Of a stretch of 64,000 bases of DNA, positions 9,467 through 16,352 are shown piece by piece; position 1 is the first letter of the stretch, and every line of letters begins with the position of its first letter. Location: the NCBI GenBank assembly GCA_003151955.1, contig PLZB01000024.1:62001-126000 (forward strand). The letters are read 5' to 3'. A program made the position numbers and the translations under genes. Origin of the DNA: Acidimicrobiaceae bacterium (GTDB lineage Bacteria; Actinomycetota; Acidimicrobiia; Acidimicrobiales; UBA8190). Below the pieces are notes generated by a model. The model worked only from the letters and a program-made list of their open reading frames with translations, did not search any database and was not told the DNA's origin.

Positions 9467-10746
9467 CGGCGGACGCCGGAGGTGACCAACTCCCAGCGGG
9501 CCCAGAACGGGTCCGTCGACGAGATCGCCTGTTCAAGTCGAGCGGTGACGGCGGCGACATGCTCGGGATCGGGTTTCTTCTGTCGGGCGATCTCGGCCGC
9601 TGACTGGAGGGCGTGTTCGGCTTCGATCGAACGCGTCGAGGTCAGGTCGAACAGGTCGGAGCGCAGCCAGGCGTCGACTTCGCCGATCGGTCCCCATGGC
9701 ACCTGCTTCAGCACGACGTCGGCCGTACCGTCGCGCCGAACGAGGTCTAGTGTGAACAGCCGGTCCCGGCGCTCCTCGACGATCGTCTCCACCGAGGCGC
9801 ACAGCAGCGGGGAATGGGTTGCTCCGATCAGTTGTACCCCGTCGGCGCCGCTCAACGCCTTGACAACCTCGAGCAGTGACGGCAGAAGGCTCCGTTGCCA
9901 ACGAGGATGCAGGTGCGCCTCGATCTCGTCGAAGAGGAAGATCACCGATGAGGTCGTCTGCTCACCCGTCAGGCGGGCCGCCTCCCGGTGCTCATGCCAC
10001 GACCAGACGAGGAGGTAGGCCAGAGAGATGATCCGTTGAACGCCGGCCGAGACATGGGTCACCGGCTCCGTGCCGTAAGGAAGTCGCAAGGTCGGGAACG
10101 ACCGGGCATCGCCGACCAGGACGCGCCGCGGCTTACCGGGGCGCAGCTTCTCGGTCCCGTCCGAAAGCAGGGCGAGGACCTCGGTCAGCTCCTTGAACCG
10201 TTCGTCTTCGTCCCGCTGCCAGGCCACCCAGTCCTCGACCAATCCTCGGCAGAGCACCGCCTTGTCAGGCGAGCGAAGACCATCCCACAGCGCGGCACGG
10301 TCAAACACGAGCGACGTCTGGAACGGCACTTCCAGGAAGTCGCTCACGTAGCGCGAGCCGGCGTGGTTCCTCAGCGGGTCCCACACCGAGAACCCGCCAT
10401 CGGCTGCGGCGTAGATGACGAGGCCGGGCTTCGGGGGCTGTCCCCGCGCCGCCAACCACCGCTGAGACTTCGGGTCGAACCGGCCGGTCGTTCGAGCCAC
10501 GCCGACCTTTCCATCGAAGGTCGCCTTGATGGAAGCGGTGCTTGCGTGCGCACGATTCGGAATGGCCATCTCGCTTCGCCAGCCGCGGGTCAGCGCCCAC
10601 CACAGTGCCTCCAACAGGAAGCTCTTGCCCAGACCGTTGTCCCCGGTCATCACGTTGAGCCTTGGGGCGAAATCAGCGCGAAGGTGTGAAGCAGGGCCGA
10701 TACCCTCGGTCTCGAAGCTGCGGATCACAGACTCATCCTCGCGCAC
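9463..10746 (-). CDS. AAA/SMC-like ATPase, Septu PtuA-like
   Basis: The protein has 427 residues from a GTG at 10746 with no clear ribosome-binding site. It has the layout of an ABC/SMC-type ATPase of the AAA_21/AAA_15 kind: Walker A GDNGLGKS at residues 35-42, a signature-like HVSAGVQR, Walker B VIFLFDEIEAHLHP and the H-loop GATHS. The coiled-coil region of true SMC proteins is short, as in defence ATPases. It is the upstream partner of the HNH nuclease, with a 4-nt overlap. In Septu the ATPase binds and holds back the nuclease until infection; this role is known for the family and inferred here. Only this pair occupies 8.9-10.7 kb. Confidence 0.85.
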   Translation of the reverse strand: MREDESVIRSFETEGIGPASHLRADFAPRLNVMTGDNGLGKSFLLEALWWALTRGWRSEMAIPNRAHASTASIKATFDGKVGVARTTGRFDPKSQRWLAARGQPPKPGLVIYAAADGGFSVWDPLRNHAGSRYVSDFLEVPFQTSLVFDRAALWDGLRSPDKAVLCRGLVEDWVAWQRDEDERFKELTEVLALLSDGTEKLRPGKPRRVLVGDARSFPTLRLPYGTEPVTHVSAGVQRIISLAYLLVWSWHEHREAARLTGEQTTSSVIFLFDEIEAHLHPRWQRSLLPSLLEVVKALSGADGVQLIGATHSPLLCASVETIVEERRDRLFTLDLVRRDGTADVVLKQVPWGPIGEVDAWLRSDLFDLTSTRSIEAEHALQSAAEIARQKKPDPEHVAAVTARLEQAISSTDPFWARWELVTSGVRR

Positions 10747-10974
10747 GGAGTCGACCCCGACGGTTGCCGGCTGTGCACCACATCGGAGTCCGGACTAGCC
10801 ATGGCCCTCGTCACCGCCACCTCCGAAGGGAAAAGATAAACCCCGCCACTCCGAGCCGGCCGAAGCCGAACCCGAAGGGCGGGGAGGATTAGGCGAGACC
10901 ATAGCCGTACCGTCCGCCACATCGCACCCCCGACAAGCCCTCGTCGCTGCCAGGTCCGGACGACACCTGGACGT

Positions 10975-11157
10975 TCAGTCCTCCCGACGCAGCGAGTGCA
11001 TGCCGAGGGCCTTCTCGAAGGCGTCCCACTCCTCGTCGGTGAGACCCTCGATGGCCATCTCCTCGTCGGTGGGCATCGGCCGGGCGAGCCGAAGGGCTTC
11101 CTTCGGGGGGAGCACCGTCAGCCGGGGCGCCTCATCCGAGCCGGGGACGACGGGCAT
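10975..11157 (-). CDS. Small unknown protein at the end of element 1
   Basis: The protein has 60 residues, with the ATG at 11157 and no clear ribosome-binding site. It shares the block LTVLPPK-ALR-RPMPT, the stretch EMAIEGLTD-EWDAF and the last six residues SLRRED with the 92-residue protein at 17938-18216. The segment between the EWDAF helix and SLRRED is missing here, so this copy looks like an internal deletion. Both copies read toward the element interior and sit just inside an attachment-site-like junction. I do not recognise the family. Acidic, short and linked to element ends, it could be an antitoxin, a regulator or a recombination accessory protein, but nothing decides between these. 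Confidence 0.6.
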   Translation of the reverse strand: MPVVPGSDEAPRLTVLPPKEALRLARPMPTDEEMAIEGLTDEEWDAFEKALGMHSLRRED

Positions 11158-11307
11158 GAGCGAAAGCGTAGGCCCCGGTCGATCACGCCGACATTGCAGA
11201 GCCTCCTGACCACGCCGGGCGGTCTCCCAACTCCCCTGGGCGCCCCCGAGCGGGTCCGATCGGGACTCCGCTGACGGCCGTCCGCCGGCCCTCCCGAGCC
11301 CGATCCT

Positions 11308-11367
11308 GTCCTAGTATTTGTCCTACAACAGGCGCCTTTTCGTGTCGTCGGGTGCCGTCGGAAACCG
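11308..11367. repeat. Arm motif plus truncated core left of copy B
   Basis: GTCCTAG-tattt-GTCCTAC (11308-11326) is followed by a stretch similar to 18307-18347 and ends in GGAAACCG (11360-11367), the first bases of the tRNA-derived core, after which the similarity stops. The same arm lies at 18288-18306. Here about 70 bp of unrelated DNA separate this truncated core from the full core at 11437, so junction B looks like a scar of more than one recombination event. Confidence 0.55.
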
Positions 11368-11432
11368 TTGCTCTCCCAGGTCAGAACCGTCAAACGCCTA
11401 GGACAGTCGTCTCAACCGGAGGCACGGTTCAC

Positions 11433-11500
11433 TTTAGGAAACCGACGCTCTATCCCCTGAGCTACGAGGGCTACCTGGGCTTTTGTCCTCCACCAGGACC
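11433..11500. repeat. Attachment-site-like repeat, copy B (junction between elements 1 and 2)
   Basis: 68 bp are identical to 6169-6236: the 5' half of tRNA-Arg(CCT) from the anticodon loop plus upstream DNA. The 3' half of the tRNA is not restored; only GCACGGTT remains nearby, displaced by a few bases, so this is not a working tRNA. The right flank differs from copies A and C. Confidence 0.8.
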
Positions 11501-11600
11501 GAAGGGTGCGACATCGTCCCAATTCCCTTGTCACACCTCTCGTGTAGCTTGCCCATGGACGACGGACCGGGCGCTGATCTGAGGGAAGGGGCCGGCGCAG

Positions 11601-13367
11601 ATGCTCACAATCGCTGACGCCTTCACCGGGAGCGCTGCTCTGCTCACACCCGGTCGGAAGTCCCTGGGCCAGGTCCTCGGCTGCCCAGGCCAGGCCATCG
11701 AGGAGGTCGCCATCGGAGACCTCCATGACCGGGCCTGGCGGGCCCGTCTCCAAGAGTCCCTCCTCCCCGGCCTCGCCAACGACGAGACTCTCAAGCTCCT
11801 CCAGGACGAGCTGATCGGCGATCTCTTCCCTGCCGCTGCCCTCCTCCCCGATAGGGATCTTCCAGCCCACGAGCTCGAGCCCAAGCTGTTCCAATTGCTG
11901 GCCCGCAACCAGGCCGGCCGCTGGTCGACGGTACTCACCCTCCGCGTGGGGGAGACCCGGGACTGGATCAGCGCAGGGAACCGCATGGTCTCCGCCCTCC
12001 TCGCCCTCGCCTTCGGCCGCAGCCTCCTGGGACTGGCCAGCGTCCAGCCCGACACCTCGGCGGCCGCTCCCGGAATCGACCTCGCCATCCTCCTCGACCA
12101 CGGCCAGGCCACCTCCGACGGGACCCTCCTCGAAGCCGTCACGAGCCTGGCCAACGGCGACCGGCCGGCCCACGTCCGGGCGGCCGCCAGCCGGCTCCTG
12201 CGGACAACCGGGACCCTGGCCGGGCACCACGAGGCCCTTGCCGGGATTCTGGCCGGGGCCGGGAACCCCCGCTCGGTAGAGATCTTCGCCGAACGGGAGC
12301 TCCTGCTCGGTCCCTCCCGGCCCTTCGGGGAGATGGCCCGGGACCTCGGGATATCCGCCACCAGGGTCGCCATGCTCAGGAACGACGCCGAACGCGGGGT
12401 CAGGGCGGTGGCGGCCCAGGCCCTCGGGGAGACCCGGGCCCTCATCAACGGCGTCCGGAGTTGGCTGGGGGAGATCGTCCCCCTCGAAGCCACCGACGAC
12501 CTCCTCGGACGCCTCGGCCTGGGATCGAGCCGGACCAGGCCGGGGGCGCTCCTGCTGTGGCTGGCCGGCCCCTACCGGATCGTCGGGACGACCAAGGGCT
12601 GGCTTGCCGCCGACCCGGACGCGGCCGCCACCGGCACCAGGGCCGCCATCGCCCAGGACGGCGGGGTCCGCCCGGCCCGGGACTGCCTCGACGAACTGGC
12701 CCTGGCCGGAGTCCGGTCCGAGCACCGCCACGCCTGGCTGGCGGCCTGCGGGGCACTCTTCGTCGAGGACATGGTCGTCGACCGCTCGGGAAGCCTGGCC
12801 GTGGTGGCCGAGCGGATCCTCTTCGCCACCGGCCGGGCCATGGCCGTCGCCGATCTGGCGGGCCTGGCCGGACAGGCTGACCAGGCGGCCCGGCTCCGTC
12901 TCGCCCTCTCCCGGGACCGCCGGTTCGTCCGTGTCGCCTCCGACGTCTACGAGCTCGCCGAGTGGGGTAGCACCCCCTGGTGGCCCCGTCGGGAGCCCGG
13001 CGAAGTACCGACCTTGGCCACCCTCTCGGACGATCGCTGGTGGCTCCCCGTCCCCGTCGACGCCGGGGTCCTCAGCGGCGACACCATTCCCTTCCCAGCC
13101 GACCTGGCTGAGGCCATCGGCCTCGCCCCCCTCCAACGGCGGACGCTCACCAGCCGTTACGGCCCCGTCGCCGTTGTCGACGAGAGTGGGGTCCCCACCC
13201 TCGGGCCCCTCCGCCACGTCGCCCTGGCCGGAGGGGCTCGGATCGGGGATGATCTCTGGCTCGGCTTCGATCCCGCCGGAGAAGTGACCGTCCTCGTCCT
13301 CACCCCCGACCAGGAACCCCCCGCCGCCGACCGTTCCCTCGCCACGACCGCCCAAGGAGCCAGATGA
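11601..13367 (+). CDS. Sigma-region-4-like/winged-helix protein, gene 1 of BREX-like operon
   Basis: The protein has 588 residues; the ATG at 11601 follows GAAGGGG at a distance of about 10 nt. Residues about 225-270 resemble sigma factor region 4: a NPRSVEIFAER helix followed by a helix-turn-helix DLGISATRVAMLRNDAER. Residues about 397-456 look like a winged helix of the HARE-HTH type, ending RRFVRVASDVYELAEWG. The N-terminal 220 residues are mostly helical and unrecognised, and the C-terminal 130 residues are beta-rich. DNA binding is likely; a real sigma activity is not, since region 2 is absent. The next gene overlaps it by 4 nt (ATGA), so it leads a five-gene operon with two BREX-type ATPase-like proteins and a helicase. 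It may be the DNA-recognition subunit (inference). Confidence 0.75.
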   Translation: MLTIADAFTGSAALLTPGRKSLGQVLGCPGQAIEEVAIGDLHDRAWRARLQESLLPGLANDETLKLLQDELIGDLFPAAALLPDRDLPAHELEPKLFQLLARNQAGRWSTVLTLRVGETRDWISAGNRMVSALLALAFGRSLLGLASVQPDTSAAAPGIDLAILLDHGQATSDGTLLEAVTSLANGDRPAHVRAAASRLLRTTGTLAGHHEALAGILAGAGNPRSVEIFAERELLLGPSRPFGEMARDLGISATRVAMLRNDAERGVRAVAAQALGETRALINGVRSWLGEIVPLEATDDLLGRLGLGSSRTRPGALLLWLAGPYRIVGTTKGWLAADPDAAATGTRAAIAQDGGVRPARDCLDELALAGVRSEHRHAWLAACGALFVEDMVVDRSGSLAVVAERILFATGRAMAVADLAGLAGQADQAARLRLALSRDRRFVRVASDVYELAEWGSTPWWPRREPGEVPTLATLSDDRWWLPVPVDAGVLSGDTIPFPADLAEAIGLAPLQRRTLTSRYGPVAVVDESGVPTLGPLRHVALAGGARIGDDLWLGFDPAGEVTVLVLTPDQEPPAADRSLATTAQGAR

Positions 13368-14149
13368 CGACCACCGCCGTCCCCCCCACCCTCGAGCAGG
13401 CCCTCGAGGCGCTCGAATCCGATGCTGACGGAGCCCTGCGCGCTCTCCTCGCCGCCGTCAAGGAAGCCAAGCGGCTGAAAGCTGCGGCCGCCACCGGTCA
13501 GATGCGCGACGTCCAGCAGGCCGTCGAGGCCGTCGACCGGCTGGCCGCCGCCGCGGCCGGGTCCGCCACCGAGCTGCGGGCCGGCTGGCGCTTCGATGTC
13601 ACCGGCTACTTCGAGTCCGAGAGCTACACCAAGGAGCTCCTCGCTGCCACGGCCGCCGCCGGGATCCAGGCCGTCGAGTCAGACCAGCGGATCCTCTGCT
13701 ACCCCAGCATCATCCAGGTCTCGACCGCCGACACGACCGTCGTCATCGACAAGAAGCGGGAACGCCGGGTCCGGCCCTCCTTCCTGGCCCGCCTCCTCGC
13801 CGCCGGTCAGGACAAGACCCCGAAATCGAAGCCCGAGGCCTTCCTCGAAACCCTGGCCGCCGCCTACGCCCTCGTCGCACCCCGACCCGGCGCCGTGGCC
13901 AAGCTCACCGACCTCTACCGGGTCCTCACCCTCCTCCCCGGAATGAGCCGGGAGTACACCAAGCCGGAGTTCGCCCGGGACCTCTACCTCCTCGACCAGA
14001 GCGGCATCACCCTCACCAGGACCGGTCTGGTCATGAGCCTCCCGGCCAGCGCCCTCACCCGGGGATCCGGCAACCTCACGACCGTCACCAAGGCCGGCCA
14101 GGTCAAGCTCTACGCCGGCGTCGCCTTCACCGCCGAGGAGGCGCCATGA
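13364..14149 (+). CDS. Unknown protein, gene 2 of BREX-like operon
   Basis: The protein has 261 residues and overlaps its neighbours by 4 nt on both sides (ATGA). Residues about 10-75 are an Ala/Glu/Leu-rich amphipathic stretch that may form a coiled coil. The rest is a mixed alpha/beta domain with a basic patch (KKRERRVRPS) near residue 130 and a predicted all-helical C-terminal half. No catalytic motif, membrane segment or signal peptide is visible, and I do not recognise the family. Its fixed place between the putative DNA-binding protein and the ATPase pair suggests a structural subunit of the same complex, by analogy with small BREX proteins of unknown activity; this is inference from position only. 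Confidence 0.65.
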   Translation: MTTTAVPPTLEQALEALESDADGALRALLAAVKEAKRLKAAAATGQMRDVQQAVEAVDRLAAAAAGSATELRAGWRFDVTGYFESESYTKELLAATAAAGIQAVESDQRILCYPSIIQVSTADTTVVIDKKRERRVRPSFLARLLAAGQDKTPKSKPEAFLETLAAAYALVAPRPGAVAKLTDLYRVLTLLPGMSREYTKPEFARDLYLLDQSGITLTRTGLVMSLPASALTRGSGNLTTVTKAGQVKLYAGVAFTAEEAP

Positions 14150-15099
14150 TCGGCGTGGGCGACTACACCGCTTTTCTCGACACCGAGTACCTCCACGGCT
14201 ACGTCGACAGCGGCGGAGCAGCCGTGAAATTCGTCCTCCCCGCCGACGACGAGTCCGCCGGCCGGTTCTCCACCGGCCTCCGTCAGCGGGCCGAAGCCGG
14301 CGGCTTCGCAGTCGTCCGAGTCGACGCGGCCCTGACCAAGGTCCATCTCATCGAGCAGATCTTCTTCGCCGTCAGCCGCCAGATCGACTGGAACGCCCTG
14401 GCCGCCACCACGGCCCGCCGGGCCCTGGCCGTGGCAGGCTACCCCGTCCCCGACGGTGACGACATCTCCGTCGACGCGGTCGCCGCGGTCCGCGGGGTCG
14501 AGTCCCGCGAGCTCAAACGGGACCTCGACCGCCACCTCCAGGACTTCGTTTACCACGACTACGCCATGGTCCAGGAGTTCCGGATCGCCATGCTCCGTCT
14601 CTGCCAGGCCCAACTCCGCACCGGTCAGGTGACCGATGCCGAGCACAGCGCCGTCCTCGACTGGCTCGCCGGAGAGCTCCGCCAGATCTCGGCCCTGAAG
14701 ACCGCTCTCATCTTCCGCCGGATCGCCCGCCACAACGCCCGCCACCTCCTCTTCTCCCTGGCCCACTGGCTATCCGTCAACGGCCGAGCCGGCCTCGTCA
14801 TCGAGCTCGACATCCGTCGCCTCGGCCTGGCCCGGCGCCCCGGGCCCGACGAGCGGGAAGGGATCTACTACACCAAGGCCTCCGTCATCGACGCCTACGA
14901 GGTCCTCCGTCAGCTCGTGGACAACACCGACGAGCTCTCCCACTGCTGCGTCGTCGTCGTCGCCCCGGCCGAATTCATCACCGACCCCACCCGGGGCATC
15001 GAGGCCTACCAGGCCCTCAAGCTCCGGATCATCGACGAGGTCCGCGACCAACGACGCGACAACCCCTACTCCTCTCTCGTCCGCCTGGGGGCATCATGA
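14146..15099 (+). CDS. BREX ATPase-like protein with degenerate P-loop, gene 3
   Basis: The protein has 317 residues and overlaps by 4 nt at both ends. The N-terminal lead-in (EYLHGYVDSGGAAVKFV, residues 14-30) is the segment that precedes Walker A in BREX-type ATP-binding proteins (DUF2791), but the loop that follows reads LPADDESAGR, without GxxxxGKS/T. The strand usually carrying Walker B reads GLVIELDI (about 216-223), without the Glu after Asp. The fold appears kept while ATP binding is probably lost. The next gene encodes an intact version of the same ATPase class, so this may be a non-catalytic partner in a hetero-oligomer, as seen for degenerate P-loop pairs elsewhere (inference). The assignment to DUF2791 rests on pattern only. 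Confidence 0.65.
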   Translation: MIGVGDYTAFLDTEYLHGYVDSGGAAVKFVLPADDESAGRFSTGLRQRAEAGGFAVVRVDAALTKVHLIEQIFFAVSRQIDWNALAATTARRALAVAGYPVPDGDDISVDAVAAVRGVESRELKRDLDRHLQDFVYHDYAMVQEFRIAMLRLCQAQLRTGQVTDAEHSAVLDWLAGELRQISALKTALIFRRIARHNARHLLFSLAHWLSVNGRAGLVIELDIRRLGLARRPGPDEREGIYYTKASVIDAYEVLRQLVDNTDELSHCCVVVVAPAEFITDPTRGIEAYQALKLRIIDEVRDQRRDNPYSSLVRLGAS

Positions 15100-16352
15100 C
15101 CACCGTGGCCGTCCAACGCCGCCGGGCCCTCGAAGCCCTGCGGGCCGGAGTCCCCAACCGTGACGCCGTCACCGTGCTCGGCTCCCTCCAGATCGGCGTC
15201 GAAGACCGCTTCAGCCAACTCCTCGACTCCATCGAAGCCGTCCCCACCGGCCCCGCCCCCGGCGGGATGCTCGTCGGGGGCGGCTTCGGTTCGGGGAAGA
15301 GCCACGTCCTCGAGCACCTCGCCCACGTCGCCCTCAGCCGGGGGTTCGTCGTCTCCAAGGTCGTCATCTCCAAGGAGACCCCCCTCTACGACACGGCCAA
15401 GGTGTTCCGGGCCGCCATCGACGAAGCCCTCGTCCCGGGCCGGCCCGGCTCCGCCATCGACGAGCTGTCAATCGCTCTCCAACCCGATTCCGCCGAGTAC
15501 GCCGAGCTCTACCACTGGGTCCACGGCGACGACGTCCCCCTCGACAGCCGCTTCGCCGCCACCCTCTTCCTCTACGAGTACGCCCGGGGCGACGCCGAGT
15601 TCATCGACCGGATCGTCCGGTTCTGGGCTGGCGACCCCCTGTCGGTGGCCGACCTCCGGCGACGGCTCAAGGAGACCGGGGCCGCCGCCACCTACCGCCT
15701 GGCCTCCATTCGCGAGCAGCAGCTCTCCCTCCAGCGGTTCCGCTTCGTCTCCCGCCTCGTCCGGGCCGCCGGCTTCAAGGGCTGGGTCGTCCTCCTCGAC
15801 GAAGTCGAGCTCATCGGCCGTTACACCGTCCTCCAGCGGGCCCGGTCCTACGGGGCAGTCGCCCGCTGGATCCGCGGTGAGCGCGAGGACTCCGCCGCCC
15901 CCCTGGGTGCGGTGCTCACCACCGTCGACGACTTCGAGGCGATGGTCCTCACCGGCAAGAGCGACACCGAGCTCATCCCCAAGAAGCTCCGCATGAAGGA
16001 GACCACCGAAGGGGAGCTGGCCGCTATCGACGCCGAGGCCGGCATGCGGATCATCTCCCGGGAACAGGTCCGGCTCCAGCCTCCCGGACGCGACGAGCTC
16101 GACCGGACCTACGCAAACCTCAAGCAGATCCACGCCGAGGCCTACGGCTGGGACCCCCCCGACGTCGTCGGCATCGAACGCCTGCCTTCCAACCGGATGC
16201 GCCAGTACGTCCGGGCCTGGATCTCCGAATGGGACCTCCGCCGCCTCGACCCCACCTACGTCCCGGAGATCGCCGCCACCCCTCTCACCGTCGACTTCAG
16301 CGACGACGCCGACCTCGAAGGGGACGGCGGGGACGGCGGGCGTGCTGATTGA
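15096..16352 (+). CDS. BrxD-like ATP-binding protein (DUF2791), gene 4 of BREX-like operon
   Basis: The protein has 418 residues; its start overlaps the stop of gene 3 by 4 nt. Walker A is GGGFGSGKSH (residues 61-70), followed by the family pattern FVVSKVVISKETPLYD (84-99) and Walker B VVLLDEVELI (231-240). This is the layout of the BREX system ATP-binding domain family (BrxD and relatives). The C-terminal tail is acidic and Gly-rich. In type 2 BREX, BrxD is paired with the helicase BrxHI, and here too the next gene is a helicase, overlapping by 11 nt. No PglX methylase, PglZ phosphatase or BrxC-size ATPase lies nearby, so it is not a standard BREX locus. Confidence 0.85.
   Translation: MTTVAVQRRRALEALRAGVPNRDAVTVLGSLQIGVEDRFSQLLDSIEAVPTGPAPGGMLVGGGFGSGKSHVLEHLAHVALSRGFVVSKVVISKETPLYDTAKVFRAAIDEALVPGRPGSAIDELSIALQPDSAEYAELYHWVHGDDVPLDSRFAATLFLYEYARGDAEFIDRIVRFWAGDPLSVADLRRRLKETGAAATYRLASIREQQLSLQRFRFVSRLVRAAGFKGWVVLLDEVELIGRYTVLQRARSYGAVARWIRGEREDSAAPLGAVLTTVDDFEAMVLTGKSDTELIPKKLRMKETTEGELAAIDAEAGMRIISREQVRLQPPGRDELDRTYANLKQIHAEAYGWDPPDVVGIERLPSNRMRQYVRAWISEWDLRRLDPTYVPEIAATPLTVDFSDDADLEGDGGDGGRAD

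Noticed and set aside
10842-10889. CCCCGCC/GGCGGGG inverted repeat as terminator or operator
   Set aside because: The arms are separated by more than 30 bp of GC-rich DNA and are expected by chance in such sequence.
11433-11500. Second and third tRNA-Arg genes at 11.4 and 18.3 kb
   Set aside because: The 3' half with T arm and acceptor strand is absent at both places, so they cannot fold as tRNAs.
11412-13355. 647-codon minus-strand frame opposite the first gene of the five-gene operon
   Set aside because: It is Gly/Glu-rich shadow sequence and its end is the reverse reading of the tRNA-derived repeat.
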